A stretch of DNA of 64,000 bases from Corynebacterium camporealensis (GCF_000980815.1 NZ_CP011311.1:2387811-2451810); one strand, 5' to 3'; counted from the first letter of the stretch, positions 42,322 to 52,652 are shown. Translations and numbers: made by a program. The notes: a model not told the origin generated them from the letters alone.

Positions 42322-43755
42322 CTATTTAGAATCCCACCACTCGCGCAACTTCGCAATTGCTTCCTCGCGTTCCAGCGGACCATTTTCCAGACGCAGCTCT
42401 TTGAGGTAGGCCCAGGCTTGGCCGACTTCCGGTCCCGGCTTGAGATCGAGGATCTCCATGATCTCGTTGCCATCGAGGTCTGGACGCACGCGTGCGAGGT
42501 CTTCCTTGGCGGCGATATCGGCGATGCGCTCTTCCAGGTGGTCGTATGTGCGCTGCAGGCGACGGGCCTTCTTGGCATTGCGGGTGGTGCAATCGGCACG
42601 CACCAGTTTGTGCAGGCGCGGCAGCAAGTCGCCGGCGTCGGTGACATAGCGGCGCACGGCAGAATCGGTCCACTTGTTCTCACCAAAGCCGTGGAAGCGC
42701 ATGTGCAAAAAGACCAGGTCACCGATGTCTTGGGTAGTGGACTTCGGGTACTTCAGCTTGCGCAAACGCTTGCGCGCCATTTTCGCGCCGACGACCTCAT
42801 GGTGATGGAAGGTCACCTTGCCATCGGAGGTATCGCGGGTGGCAGGCTTGCCGATGTCATGCAGCAACGCCGCCCAGCGCAGCACCAGGTCGGGGCCGTC
42901 TTCTTCCTGGTCAATGGCCTGACGCAGCACGGTCAGCGAGTGGGCGTAGACGTCCTTGTGCTGAGCGTGCTCATCGGGAGCCATGCGCAGGCCGGGGATC
43001 TCCGGGAAGATGTAATCCGCGATGCCGGTATCGCAGAGCAGGTTAATGCCCACCTCCGGGGCCTTACCCAGGATGAGCTTGTCTAGTTCGACCTGGACGC
43101 GCTCGACGGTGATGCGCTCAATCTCGGCGGCCATATCGGTCATGGCTTCCTTCACCCGCGGTGCGACGTCGAATTCCAGCTGGGAGGCAAAGCGCGCGGC
43201 GCGCAGCATGCGCAGCGGATCGTCGTGGAAAGAGATCTCCGGAGCGTCCGGGGTGTCGAGTACCCCGGCGCGCAGGTCATCCAGCCCGCCCATGGGATCG
43301 TGGAAGGTCGAAGTGCCATCGTTAAGCAGCTCAATAGCCATGGCATTGACCTTGAAGTCACGGCGCACCAGGTCGCCTTCCAAGGTATCGCCGTAGACGA
43401 CCTCCGGGTTACGGGAGTTGCCGTCGTAGGAATCGGCGCGGAAGGTGGTGATTTCGATCTGCTGGCCCTTGTACAGCGCAGACACGGTGCCGAAGTCGAT
43501 GCCGGTATCCCAGACCTTCTCCGCCCAGTCCTCCAGGATCTCTTGGACTTCCTCCGGGCGCGCAGGCGTGGTGAAGTCGAGGTCGTGGCCCAAACGGTCC
43601 AACAGGGCATCACGCACGGAGCCGCCGACCAGGTACAGGGCGTGACCGCGCTCGGCAAAGCGGGAGATCAGCCCGCTTAACAGACCGCTTAATTCTTCAG
43701 CGGTTGACTCCGCGCGGGCGAGAACTCCGATTAGCTGAGTGTCCTGAAAATTCAC
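42322..43755 (-). CDS. cca: CCA tRNA nucleotidyltransferase
   Basis: A 477-residue class II nucleotidyltransferase that adds or repairs the tRNA 3' [24 protein letters not shown] holds the catalytic Asp pair, [12 protein letters not shown] and [12 protein letters not shown] follow, and an HD domain shows [16 protein letters not shown]. The GTG at 43755 lies 7 nt after TAGACT on the minus strand, so it is probably leaderless. It is divergent from the NUDIX gene. Confidence 0.94.
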   Translation of the reverse strand: MNFQDTQLIGVLARAESTAEELSGLLSGLISRFAERGHALYLVGGSVRDALLDRLGHDLDFTTPARPEEVQEILEDWAEKVWDTGIDFGTVSALYKGQQIEITTFRADSYDGNSRNPEVVYGDTLEGDLVRRDFKVNAMAIELLNDGTSTFHDPMGGLDDLRAGVLDTPDAPEISFHDDPLRMLRAARFASQLEFDVAPRVKEAMTDMAAEIERITVERVQVELDKLILGKAPEVGINLLCDTGIADYIFPEIPGLRMAPDEHAQHKDVYAHSLTVLRQAIDQEEDGPDLVLRWAALLHDIGKPATRDTSDGKVTFHHHEVVGAKMARKRLRKLKYPKSTTQDIGDLVFLHMRFHGFGENKWTDSAVRRYVTDAGDLLPRLHKLVRADCTTRNAKKARRLQRTYDHLEERIADIAAKEDLARVRPDLDGNEIMEILDLKPGPEVGQAWAYLKELRLENGPLEREEAIAKLREWWDSK

Positions 43756-43783
43756 GTCGGCAAGTCTACTACGATTGACCAGG

Positions 43784-44413
43784 ATGACTAACCAAGATCA
43801 AGGCGGCAAGAAGGGCTCTTCGCGCAAGGGCCGCAACCGTAACCGCCGCCGACGCCGCCCGGATAACCGGAATCGGGGTCATAAGCGCTACCAGCGCAAC
43901 ACCACGCACATGGAAGTGCGGGATGAGACCTCAGCCGGTGGTCTTGTGGTGTCCGGACTCGCTGAAGCAGTAGGCGAGGATGGACAGGTAGATCTCTCCC
44001 AGATCTATGTGGCACTCATTGGTCGTCTCGACCGCCGGGGTCGGCTGTTGTGGTCCATGCCGAAGGGGCATGTCGAAAACAATGAGCCGAAGAATCTGAC
44101 TGCCCAGCGTGAGGTGTGGGAGGAAACCGGTATTCACGGTGAGGTCTTCGCGGATCTCGGCGTGATTGATTACTGGTTTGTCTCCGATGGGGTGCGCATC
44201 CACAAGACGGTGCACCATCATCTGCTGCGCTTTGTCGATGGCATCTTGAACGACGAAGACCCCGAGGTCACCGAGGTCTCGTGGATTCCGGTCTCGGAGC
44301 TTATTGAGCACCTGGCTTATGCCGATGAGCGCAAGCTGGCGCGTATTGCCCATGATCTGCTTCCCGATCTCGCGCGAAAGGAAGCGGCCGCAGGAAAGGC
44401 GACTCCCCGGTGA
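43784..44413 (+). CDS. NUDIX hydrolase (MutT4-like)
   Basis: A 209-residue protein. The first about 40 residues are strongly basic and repetitive ([16 protein letters not shown]), then a NUDIX domain whose box reads [22 protein letters not shown] (22 residues in the genome; key residues G-x5-E-x7-REVWEE-x-G). Position and order match the mycobacterial mutT4 gene next to the CCA-adding enzyme and the murJ cluster. The substrate is probably a nucleoside diphosphate derivative. Confidence 0.85.
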   Translation: MTNQDQGGKKGSSRKGRNRNRRRRRPDNRNRGHKRYQRNTTHMEVRDETSAGGLVVSGLAEAVGEDGQVDLSQIYVALIGRLDRRGRLLWSMPKGHVENNEPKNLTAQREVWEETGIHGEVFADLGVIDYWFVSDGVRIHKTVHHHLLRFVDGILNDEDPEVTEVSWIPVSELIEHLAYADERKLARIAHDLLPDLARKEAAAGKATPR

Positions 44414-46584
44414 TCCGGCGCCAGAAAAGCCGCACCGCGCCCATTCTTACAGCTAGCGCGGCGGCCCTGTTGCTCGCGACCCCACTGCCGGTGGCACCGT
44501 CGGCGTCGGCAGCCATCGATTCCGAGGCCAACGACACCCCCAACCCGGCCTGGGGCACTGCCCGTATGTCCAGTGAGTTGGACTTAGAGCTTATCGATGC
44601 CGTCCCCATCCACACCGGCGATACCTTTAACGCCCGCATTCGGGTCCATAATCCAACCGGTCAGGCCATTGAGGATCTGCACGTCAATCCCCGGCGCGGT
44701 GGGGCAGCAGAGTCCACCGAGCAAGCGCGTTCCGAGCTGACCTTTGGTGCTTTTCCTTTCTATGGCCGCAGCGTCGAGGTCGGCACGTTGGAGCCGGGGG
44801 AGACCCGCGAAATCGACGTCGAGGTTCCCACGAACATCAGCGAGGAATTCACTCTCGGCATCGAGGACCCGGGCGTGTACCCGATGATGTTTACGCTGAC
44901 TGGCAGCCGCGATGGCGAGAGCAACAGCTTTGCCGACGAGCGTTTCCTGCTGGAGGTCCTCGGCAACAACGCCACGCCTGACGATGCAGAAAACCTCACC
45001 CTGATCTATCCCATCACCGCGGACCTGGACATCGTGCCCGGTGAAACAGGGGATGAGGAACTCATTTTGTCCTCCGATAACTTAGCCGCCGAGCTTTCCC
45101 CGGGCGGGCGCCTGGATATCTTGCTCCACGAGTACCTTGACCACGACCTCAAAGGTGCTGGTTGCGTGGCACTCGACCCCGGCCTCGTCGATACCGTGCA
45201 TCGCATGGCCGACGGCTACACCGTCCACGACACCCGCCCGCCGATTGGTCGTCCGCCGCAGCGTCTGCGCGATTCCTGGACCAACAGCGAGGAAGACTAC
45301 CGCGGTGAGCCCGGCACCGGCAGTGCCGCAGCCGCGGAGTGGATTGCTAACCTCAAGCAGCTCGACTGTGTCATGACCATGCCCTGGGCAAACACGGATG
45401 CCTCTGCAATTGCGAAGACACGTAACGAGTGGATGCGCCACGAGGCTGTTAGCCGCGGTGCAGAAACCATCGAGCGCATCACCGGCAATCCGGTCACCAC
45501 GAACCTGGTGGCCGTGGGTTCCGGCTACGTCAGCGAGGATCTCCAGGAACCTGCCTTGGTGGCGGATAACTCTATCTGGGCGGGCCAAGCAACGACCTTT
45601 GATGCCTCCTTGGGAACCCTGCTGGCCCAGTCCGGGCCGAAGCCGCAAACCACCGGTTATTCGGATCCCTCCTTGCGCTATGACTACCGCATGGATTCCC
45701 GACGCGCCCGTGCGCTCACTGCTGCCGCAGCAATCAATGTGGCGGTGGGGGAGCAGGAATCCGTCGCAAAGCTGCCCAATTACCTGGGCCCACTGACCGC
45801 GGCGAGCGTACTGGATACCGCACAGCGCCTGCTGGATGAGAACCAGGCTCGTGCCCGCAGCGTAACCGACCTACCGCTGGAACCGGCCCCGGAGGGCACC
45901 CCGGGCAGCCCCTATGAGGACCCCGCGGAGCTTAACCCACCAGATGTCGTGCAGGTCCAGCAGCTGGCGGCGTACACCGATGAGCTGACCGGCATGATGG
46001 TCAACGACCCAGCGATTTCGCTGACGCGCTATGGCTTCACGTTGCCGCTGCGGCGGAATCTGCTCACTGCAGTCAGCCTCAACGATCGTGGCACCCGAGG
46101 CGGCTACGATGTCGCGGTGCGCGAGCAGCATGAGCGCCTCGATGAGCACGGCACGACCCTGCGCGAGTTGCGTGATTCAGTCTCGCTCATCCCGCCGGGC
46201 AATGTGTACACGCGCGTGTCGGATTCTTCGCCGCTGCTCATCGTGGCCAAAAATGGTCTACCTCTGCCGGTGGAAGCAACCATGCTTTACGATGCCCCCG
46301 ACGACACCCGCCTGAACACCCCGTCGACGGTCCGCATTCCAGCCAAGGGGTCGATTACGGTATCCATGACCGCTGATATCCCCAGCGGCGCCCGACGCAG
46401 CGATATCGGACTGTGGTTGGCAACACCCGAGCGGCAGGCTATTTCCGAGCCGATCACTATTGGTGTGCAGACCCGCGCCGGTATCGTAAGTACGTATGGA
46501 ATCGGCATCCTGGCCGGTCTCGCGCTCATCCTTGCCCTATTGTTCAGGCTAGGAAAGCAGAAAAAGAATAGGCGACAAAGATAG
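44410..46584 (+). CDS. DUF6049 family secreted/membrane protein
   Basis: A 724-residue protein with a signal peptide (cleavage near SASAA, residue about 35), a large extracytoplasmic region and a single C-terminal helix ([20 protein letters not shown]) followed by a basic cytoplasmic tail. It corresponds by position to Rv3909, next to murJ, and is thought to belong to the envelope machinery. Its function is not established. The GTG overlaps the NUDIX stop, and murJ follows 6 bp after its end, so the three genes look co-transcribed. Confidence 0.8.
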   Translation: MIRRQKSRTAPILTASAAALLLATPLPVAPSASAAIDSEANDTPNPAWGTARMSSELDLELIDAVPIHTGDTFNARIRVHNPTGQAIEDLHVNPRRGGAAESTEQARSELTFGAFPFYGRSVEVGTLEPGETREIDVEVPTNISEEFTLGIEDPGVYPMMFTLTGSRDGESNSFADERFLLEVLGNNATPDDAENLTLIYPITADLDIVPGETGDEELILSSDNLAAELSPGGRLDILLHEYLDHDLKGAGCVALDPGLVDTVHRMADGYTVHDTRPPIGRPPQRLRDSWTNSEEDYRGEPGTGSAAAAEWIANLKQLDCVMTMPWANTDASAIAKTRNEWMRHEAVSRGAETIERITGNPVTTNLVAVGSGYVSEDLQEPALVADNSIWAGQATTFDASLGTLLAQSGPKPQTTGYSDPSLRYDYRMDSRRARALTAAAAINVAVGEQESVAKLPNYLGPLTAASVLDTAQRLLDENQARARSVTDLPLEPAPEGTPGSPYEDPAELNPPDVVQVQQLAAYTDELTGMMVNDPAISLTRYGFTLPLRRNLLTAVSLNDRGTRGGYDVAVREQHERLDEHGTTLRELRDSVSLIPPGNVYTRVSDSSPLLIVAKNGLPLPVEATMLYDAPDDTRLNTPSTVRIPAKGSITVSMTADIPSGARRSDIGLWLATPERQAISEPITIGVQTRAGIVSTYGIGILAGLALILALLFRLGKQKKNRRQR

Positions 46585-46590
46585 TTCTCT

Positions 46591-49500
46591 ATGACTAATA
46601 ACTCTGGCCGCGCGGCCGAATCAGCAGCGGAAGCACACACCGCGGATACCCCTGCACCAGCGGGTGTCCGCGGCCGTATTGTGACTGCGTCTCCGCCGGC
46701 TCCGGTTCCGGAAAAGCGCACGCCTCCGCCGAATGCGCAGCCTCCGGTGCCTCCGGAGGAGGATAAGTCTGCGCTGACCGGTGATAATGCCGGCAACGAT
46801 GACGCTAGTTCGGATGGCAACGTCATTCGCGCTACCGGCACGATGGCGATTGCCACTCTGCTCTCGCGCATCACGGGCTTTTTGCGCCAGATGCTCATTG
46901 GCGCCACGCTTGGCGCAGTTGTCGGTACGGCCTTTTCCAGTGCGAACCAGATCCCGAACCTGGTTACTGAGATCGTTTTGGGCGCGGTGCTGACCTCCCT
47001 GGTCGTGCCGGTACTGGTCCGTGCGGAAAAAGAGGACGCCGACCGCGGACGGGACTTCGTCCGAAGACTCTTTACGCTGGCCTTTAGCCTGCTTGCGGTA
47101 GTCACGGTGCTGTCGGTGATATTCGCACCATTCCTCACCAGAATGATGCTGCCCGAAGACAGTAAGGCCAACGCGGTTCAGGCAACATCCTTGGCATTCT
47201 TGCTGTTGCCGCAGATTATGTTCTACGGGCTTTTCGCCCTCTTCCAGGCAGTCCTCAACACTAAGAACATCTTCGGCCCCGGTGCTTGGGCGCCGGTGGT
47301 CAACAACATCATTTCCATTTCGGTGTTGTTGGCTTATCGCTTAGTCCCTGGCGCACTCGATCCTTATGGCGATACACCAGTTAGTGACCCGCACGTGCTC
47401 TTGCTGGGCTTAGGTACGACCGCCGGCGTCGTGGTGCAGTGCCTCATCCTGGTGCCGTATCTGAAGAAGGCAGGCATCGACCTGCGCCCGCTGTGGGGCA
47501 TTGATGACCGCATCAAGCAGTTCGGCGGCATGGCCGTAGCAATTATCGCCTACGTTGCCATCTCCCAGCTGGGCTACGTGGTCACCTCCCGTGTGGGTGC
47601 ATACGCCGATGAGGGCGCCCCGCTGGTCTACCAGAACGCCTGGCTGATGCTGCAGGTCCCATACGGAGTCATTGGTGTCACCCTGCTGACGGCAATTATG
47701 CCGCGCCTGTCGCGCAATGCTGCCGATGGCGACGTCAAGGCCGTGGTCCGCGACCTCACCTTGGGCTCCAAGCTGACCTTTATCGCGCTGATTCCGATCG
47801 TCATTTTCATGACCGGTTTCGGTATCCCGATCGCCCGTGCGCTCTTCCAATACGGTGCCTACGGCGCTGATAGTGCTGAGCAGCTCGGCCTGACGATTAG
47901 CTTCTCCGCCTTCACCCTGATCCCTTACGCCCTGGTGCTGTTGCACCTGCGTGTCTTCTACGCCCGTGAGGAAGCCTGGACGCCGACGTTCATCATCGCC
48001 GGCATTACGCTGACCAAGATTGTGCTGACCCTCCTGGCACCTGCTGTGGCAGACTCCCCGGAGCGCGTCGTCATCCTCCTGGGTACCGCAAACGGCTTCG
48101 GTTTCGTCTCCGGTGCGGTTATCGGTGGCTTCTTGCTTAAGCGCAAACTCGGCAGTCTCGGCGGCAAGGAACTCTCGCAGACCATCCTCTGGTCGGTCGG
48201 TTCCGGTGTCGTCGGCCTGGCAGTCTCCGGTGCCCTCTACTGGGGTCTCAACCTGCTGTTGCCGGATCAGCTGCCCTCTTTGGTCTACCTGCTCAAGGTC
48301 GTTGTCTTTGGCCTGATCTTCATCGTGATCACCGGCCTGGTCCTGGCCAAGTCCGGCCTTCCGGAGGTCCAGAACCTGGGCCGCGCACTGCAGCGCATCC
48401 CGGGTGCCTCCCGCTTCATCAAGGTCGATACCAGCAAGGCCATCGAGGTCGAAGAACCCGGCCTGCAGGAAATCCAGCCGATGTTCAGCGCGGATGCCTT
48501 CAACTCCTCACCGGTCCCACCACCGATGTCCGCCGGTATCGTCCGCGGCCCACGCCTGGTGCCGGGTGCCCCGGTTTCCGATGGCCGTTTCCGCCTGCTG
48601 CAGGACCAGGGTGCCGTCCCCGGCGCGCGTTTCTGGCAGGCCCGCGAGCAGGCCACCGGCCGCCTGGTCTCCCTGACTTTCGTCGACACCACCGGCGAGG
48701 CACCTATGGCTCCGGTTGCTCCGGCCGTTGCGGCGCGCCGTTCCGCGGAGATTTCCCGCAACACCCGCAAGCTGGCTGAGATGAACCTCGACACTGTCGC
48801 CGACAACATCGAGATTCTGTCCTACCGCTCCGGCTGCCTCGTCGTCGCCGATTGGGTGGAGGGCACCTCCCTTAAACAGGTCGCCCAGGCCGATAACCTC
48901 GACCCGAAGTCCGTGGCCCAGGCAACCGCGCCATTGCTTTCCGATGCCGCCACCGCCCACGAAGCCGGCCACAGCCTCGGCGTGGATCACCGCGACCGCT
49001 TCCGCATCTCCACCTCCGGTGTGGCCATGGTGGCCTTCCCCGCAGTGCTTGACGATGCCACCCCGGCCAGCGACCGCGAAGCCTTGTCCAGCGCCCTGGA
49101 GCTGCTCGTTGGTTCCACCACCCCGACCCCGCAGGTGCTCGAGAACATCTCTGACGATGCCCAGCTCAGCTCCGATGAGGTAGCCGCCCGCTTGGAAGAG
49201 GCCTACGGAGAACTCGATGCCGCCGATGAGGATTCCCGCGACGACGCCGAAGAAACTGTCGCTACCGCCAAGGGCCTGACCCTGGAAGGCATCGCTCAGC
49301 GCCTGCGTGAGTTCGCACCAGCTGACGATGCCCCGGAAGAAGCCCTCCCGGTCGAAAGCGTGGCCACCCCAGTCGACGAGGACCCCGAGGCCGAAGCCGG
49401 CTTTGGCGGCCGCAGCTACTCCAGCTCCGGTGTGGTCATGATTGGTGTCTTTGCCACCATCTTCGTCGTCGCCATGGCAGCGCTAACCACCTGGGTCATG

Positions 49501-49998
49501 TCGCTGCTGAGCACCGAAGACAGCCTCTCGCCGGTCGACCCACAAGCCATCCAGGCACCAGTGACCGTCCCGGATACACCGCCGGTCCTGCTGGAAGAGA
49601 CCTCTGCAGTCTCCATCCCAGATGGCGAGGATGCCGAGAACGTCATCGACGGCGATCGCAGCACCATGTGGACTGCCGAGAAAGAAGGCGAAGGCGTACT
49701 CATCAGCGTTGCCGACCCGACCTTCCTGCAGATCCTGCAGGTCCAACAGGCCCGTTCCACCGGCGCGACCTACGAGGTATACGGCGTCGATGCCGACGAC
49801 TTCGATGTGGAAAACCCCAACTTCAACGACCTGACCAAGCTGGCCGAAGGCGAATTCGAAGTCAGCTCCGGCCACGAGGACATCGAATTAGAAGAAGTGG
49901 CCAAGAAGTTCGACTCGATCGTGTTCATCTTCGACAGCTTCGACGAGGATGACGAAGACGCACACCTCCTCGAAGTCGGCCTCGTTGGCCAGGCTTAA
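46591..49998 (+). CDS. murJ: Lipid II flippase MurJ with C-terminal pseudokinase and extracytoplasmic domain
   Basis: An 1135-residue protein. After a Pro-rich disordered N-terminus (1-80) comes the 14-helix MurJ core (about 85-560; ATLLSRITGFLRQMLIGATLG, FSSANQIPNLVTEI). Residues about 690-870 form a kinase-like domain without the usual lysine and DFG motifs, as in mycobacterial MviN, where the phosphorylated domain binds FhaA. A helix at about 955-978 leads to a C-terminal discoidin-like domain (ENVIDGDRSTMWTA). It flips lipid II for cell-wall synthesis. The extra domains suggest regulation. Confidence 0.92.
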   Translation: MTNNSGRAAESAAEAHTADTPAPAGVRGRIVTASPPAPVPEKRTPPPNAQPPVPPEEDKSALTGDNAGNDDASSDGNVIRATGTMAIATLLSRITGFLRQMLIGATLGAVVGTAFSSANQIPNLVTEIVLGAVLTSLVVPVLVRAEKEDADRGRDFVRRLFTLAFSLLAVVTVLSVIFAPFLTRMMLPEDSKANAVQATSLAFLLLPQIMFYGLFALFQAVLNTKNIFGPGAWAPVVNNIISISVLLAYRLVPGALDPYGDTPVSDPHVLLLGLGTTAGVVVQCLILVPYLKKAGIDLRPLWGIDDRIKQFGGMAVAIIAYVAISQLGYVVTSRVGAYADEGAPLVYQNAWLMLQVPYGVIGVTLLTAIMPRLSRNAADGDVKAVVRDLTLGSKLTFIALIPIVIFMTGFGIPIARALFQYGAYGADSAEQLGLTISFSAFTLIPYALVLLHLRVFYAREEAWTPTFIIAGITLTKIVLTLLAPAVADSPERVVILLGTANGFGFVSGAVIGGFLLKRKLGSLGGKELSQTILWSVGSGVVGLAVSGALYWGLNLLLPDQLPSLVYLLKVVVFGLIFIVITGLVLAKSGLPEVQNLGRALQRIPGASRFIKVDTSKAIEVEEPGLQEIQPMFSADAFNSSPVPPPMSAGIVRGPRLVPGAPVSDGRFRLLQDQGAVPGARFWQAREQATGRLVSLTFVDTTGEAPMAPVAPAVAARRSAEISRNTRKLAEMNLDTVADNIEILSYRSGCLVVADWVEGTSLKQVAQADNLDPKSVAQATAPLLSDAATAHEAGHSLGVDHRDRFRISTSGVAMVAFPAVLDDATPASDREALSSALELLVGSTTPTPQVLENISDDAQLSSDEVAARLEEAYGELDAADEDSRDDAEETVATAKGLTLEGIAQRLREFAPADDAPEEALPVESVATPVDEDPEAEAGFGGRSYSSSGVVMIGVFATIFVVAMAALTTWVMSLLSTEDSLSPVDPQAIQAPVTVPDTPPVLLEETSAVSIPDGEDAENVIDGDRSTMWTAEKEGEGVLISVADPTFLQILQVQQARSTGATYEVYGVDADDFDVENPNFNDLTKLAEGEFEVSSGHEDIELEEVAKKFDSIVFIFDSFDEDDEDAHLLEVGLVGQA

Positions 49999-50019
49999 GC
50001 GCCACTACCAACTCCACTT

Positions 50020-50057
50020 AAATCCCAGCACCGCTTTCACCAGCGGCGTTGGGATTT
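50020..50057 (+). terminator. Terminator after murJ
   Basis: AAATCCCA (50020-50027) and TGGGATTT (50050-50057) enclose a second stem CCGCT/AGCGG. A further inverted repeat CTTTAAC/GTTAAAG lies at 50060-50079. Confidence 0.7.
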
Positions 50058-50080
50058 ATCTTTAACCTTTTAGTTAAAGC

Positions 50081-50109
50081 TTGAAGTTTTACAACAGCAG
50101 GACTAGCAT
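50081..50109 (+). promoter_or_regulatory. Promoter candidate of the yceI gene
   Basis: TTGAAG (50081-50086) and TAGCAT (50104-50109) with 17-bp spacing, leaving a leader of about 35 nt that contains GAAGGAG before the ATG. Confidence 0.45.
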
Positions 50110-50149
50110 CATAGTTGACACATCAATAACATTTCTTGAAGGAGAAATC

Positions 50150-50683
50150 ATGAGCAACCTGACCGGTACCTACGTCCTGGATTCCGCCCACACCACCATC
50201 GGCTTCGTCGCCCGCCACGCCATGGTCACCAAGGTCCGCGGCCACTTCGACAACTTCGACGCTTCCTTTACCATCGCCGAGAACATCAGCGACTCCACCG
50301 CTGAAGCCACCATCAAGGCAGCCTCGATTAACACCAACAACGACGACCGCGACGCCCACGTTCGCGGCGAAGACTTCTTCGACGTAGAAAGGTTCCCCGA
50401 GCTGACCTTTAAGGCCACCGCATTCAACGTTGACAACAATGGCAACGGCACCGTCACCGGTGACCTGACCATCAAGGGCACCACCCAGTCCGTCACCCTG
50501 GACGTCGATTCCGAAGGCATCGCCGAAGACCCCTTCGGCAACACCCGCTTCGGCTTCGAAGGCTCCACCAAGATCAACCGCAAGGACTTCGGCATCAACT
50601 TCAACGCTCCACTCAACACCGGCGGCGTCTTAGTCTCCGAAGAAATCAAGATCGAAATCGAAGGCTCCGCCATCAAGCAGTAG
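50150..50683 (+). CDS. YceI-like protein
   Basis: A 177-residue lipocalin-like protein: GTYVLDSAHTTIGFVARHAMVTKVRG (key part SAHTTIGF...ARH), SINTNNDDRDAHVRGEDFFDVERFP and NTRFGFEGSTKINRKDFGIN are standard YceI motifs. It has no signal peptide and is probably cytoplasmic. The family binds polyisoprenoids or amphiphiles. GAAGGAG precedes the ATG, and the frame extending upstream to 50081 is non-coding leader. Confidence 0.9.
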   Translation: MSNLTGTYVLDSAHTTIGFVARHAMVTKVRGHFDNFDASFTIAENISDSTAEATIKAASINTNNDDRDAHVRGEDFFDVERFPELTFKATAFNVDNNGNGTVTGDLTIKGTTQSVTLDVDSEGIAEDPFGNTRFGFEGSTKINRKDFGINFNAPLNTGGVLVSEEIKIEIEGSAIKQ

Positions 50684-50698
50684 CCCTCGCAAACACAC

Positions 50699-50738
50699 AG
50701 TCCCCGACCGGCAGCGAATTCGCTGCCGGTCGGGGACT
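50699..50738. terminator. Perfect 40-bp palindrome between two convergent genes
   Basis: AGTCCCCGACCGGCAGCGAA (50699-50718) is followed immediately by its exact reverse complement (50719-50738). It lies between the yceI stop (50683) and the AlbA_2 gene stop (50755). No T-tract follows on either strand. It is most likely a bidirectional terminator, but could be a protein-binding or cruciform site. Confidence 0.6.
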
Positions 50739-50754
50739 CTGTCATCTCTATCTC

Positions 50755-52464
50755 TCAATCAACCTTCTCGTACACCGTCCGGCGGTCGCCTTGGGTACCG
50801 CGCATGCGTACATGCCCATGATCGATCAACCACGACAAAGCGAATCGAGCCTGGCCCTGCGAAAGACCTGTTGCCTCAACGAGTTCATTGAACGTAGCAG
50901 GGGAGTCCAGTGCACCCAACAGCGCTGGACCGTTCTTTGTCATCTTGTCGCTCTTCTTCGGGCTGACCTTAAAGTCAAGCTGAGGAGCAGTTACCTTTCC
51001 AGGAAGTGCATAGGTCTTCCTGCGGCCGCGTTTAGTTTCTACGACATCCACTGCACCCTTGACCTCTTGCAAAATAGAGCGCGCCTCAGCCTGTGAGACT
51101 CCAAATTCATCTCTGATTCTAGGAACGGACCATTCTTCGCCCGCATGCAATCTGAAGATCACAGACAAAGCCTCCGAAGCAATATCGCTGTCATGCGGAT
51201 TGTCCTTGAGGTACTGAAGCTCGGCGTTACTCAGCAAGGAATGACGAGAGAGCTGAACGGTAAAAGAAATACCCTTGTCGATGAATCGTGGCTCACGGAG
51301 GCCAGCTAAACGCATCGCCTTCACTGCTTCAGCGATACCGCCACCTTCACCTTCAATGACGCGAGAGCCATCTGCCATGCGAATACGCTTGCAGATTTCA
51401 TACAAAGTCGGATTAACAGCAGACTTTCCTCCAGGTTGTCCCAACTGTTGCTCAGACACTCCCCATAAACCACCCGGGCTGGAGATAGTCAACGAGTCTT
51501 TACGAATCCGAATTTCTACCCGCTTACCAGCCGTTACTGCATCAAGATTCCGGTGAATCAGAGCATTCGCAATGATCTCTCGAACAGCGATCATTGGGAG
51601 CTCTTCGCTGTCTTTACCTTTGCCACTCGCGTCATAGCCCATCGTGGTGTGTGTATTTCTACGAACCCACTCAAGCGACTGATCCAAAAGATCGGGGACT
51701 GGGCCAGTGAAATGAGATAGGTCGCGAGTTCGCGCGCCGTCTTGCGCAGAATCCAACTGAACAGCAGCAGTAACTCCCAGACTGGGATTAATGCGTTGGG
51801 GAGCAGCACCTAATGCGTAGAGACCTGCCAAACTAATCTTGCCTTCACGGCTGGTGACGCCAGTATTAAAGAGGATCTCTTCATCACTCATGAGCTGCAT
51901 GCGTCGCGATTCCACGCGGGAAGCCGCAATGTATTTTGCACAGAGATCAGCATCAAGATCTTCGATCGCACTATCAGAGATAAACTCAGCATCAGGCATA
52001 GTCCTGCGCAAACTTTGAGTCTTGAGCAGCTCAATCTGCGAAATCTCTTGCTCACTCAACGCATAGTCGCCATCGGCCTGACGTAGATAAGCAATACCTG
52101 CATAGCGGGCAGGGCGCGCAGACAAGGGAAGCCCTAATACATCGCAGACTAAGACTTTTTTGCCTTTCACACTTACAGTTGAAAAGTTGCACTGTACCGG
52201 TGGATCCACCGCTTCACGTGCTTGAGAAACCACCGCTTGCTCGTAGTCTGCAACTTTTTCGACTCCCACAATGTTGAAGTCTGCCTTCTCATCAATACCA
52301 AGAATGATGGTTCCGCCATCAGGTGTATTACCAAAAGCAGACAGCGATTCCCCCAGGCCAGGCACACCATCACGGGCAGCTTTGACCTCTACTTCGGTCT
52401 TGTAGCCACCACGTGCCCGCAGCTCGTCAATGAGCTTAAGTACATCATTACTAGTCCACATCAC
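50755..52464 (-). CDS. Second AlbA_2 (Schlafen-like)/GHKL ATPase protein with C-terminal winged helix
   Basis: A 569-residue paralogue of the protein at 13609. The AlbA_2 domain shows VEVKAARDG and LSAFGNTPDGGTIILGI, and the ATPase domain shows AVREIIANALIHRNLD and ISSPGGLWGVSE. The last about 150 residues contain two winged-helix-like segments (SVPRIRDEFGVSQAEARSIL; FNELVEATGLSQGQARFAL). GTG at 52464 is 6 nt from TAAAGT on the minus strand (leaderless), and an ATG follows directly. It is AT-richer than its neighbours and sits inside an otherwise conserved murJ-sigM region, suggesting insertion. Confidence 0.8.
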   Translation of the reverse strand: MMWTSNDVLKLIDELRARGGYKTEVEVKAARDGVPGLGESLSAFGNTPDGGTIILGIDEKADFNIVGVEKVADYEQAVVSQAREAVDPPVQCNFSTVSVKGKKVLVCDVLGLPLSARPARYAGIAYLRQADGDYALSEQEISQIELLKTQSLRRTMPDAEFISDSAIEDLDADLCAKYIAASRVESRRMQLMSDEEILFNTGVTSREGKISLAGLYALGAAPQRINPSLGVTAAVQLDSAQDGARTRDLSHFTGPVPDLLDQSLEWVRRNTHTTMGYDASGKGKDSEELPMIAVREIIANALIHRNLDAVTAGKRVEIRIRKDSLTISSPGGLWGVSEQQLGQPGGKSAVNPTLYEICKRIRMADGSRVIEGEGGGIAEAVKAMRLAGLREPRFIDKGISFTVQLSRHSLLSNAELQYLKDNPHDSDIASEALSVIFRLHAGEEWSVPRIRDEFGVSQAEARSILQEVKGAVDVVETKRGRRKTYALPGKVTAPQLDFKVSPKKSDKMTKNGPALLGALDSPATFNELVEATGLSQGQARFALSWLIDHGHVRMRGTQGDRRTVYEKVD

Positions 52465-52575
52465 ACTTAAACTTTAAGTGTGCCAGACTTAAACTTCAAG
52501 TGTCACAGTGGAACTTACAGTGTGACTTTGAGTGTTTAAGTCTGACTTACAGTGTAAGTCTTAGAGTTGCAGTGT
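52462..52575. promoter_or_regulatory. Iterated operator array between the second AlbA_2 gene and pepN
   Basis: A palindrome with arms CACACTTAAA/TTTAAGTGTG around one base (52462-52482) covers the AlbA_2 start. A near copy, ACTTAAACTTCAAGTGT, is at 52487-52503. Direct copies ACTTACAGTGT (52513-52523), ACTTTGAGTGT (52525-52535) and ACTTACAGTGT (52545-52555), and a partial GTTGCAGTGT (52566-52575), continue toward pepN. The array overlaps the -10 box and start codon of the AlbA_2 gene, so autorepression is likely. The sequence is unlike the array at 13463-13609. Confidence 0.75.
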
Positions 52576-52652
52576 GGGGGAGTGGGGGCGGCGTCGTTAA
52601 GCAATGTGCCCCGGGTGGCACGGGGAGGGGGAGTACTTCCTATATTGGGTTT

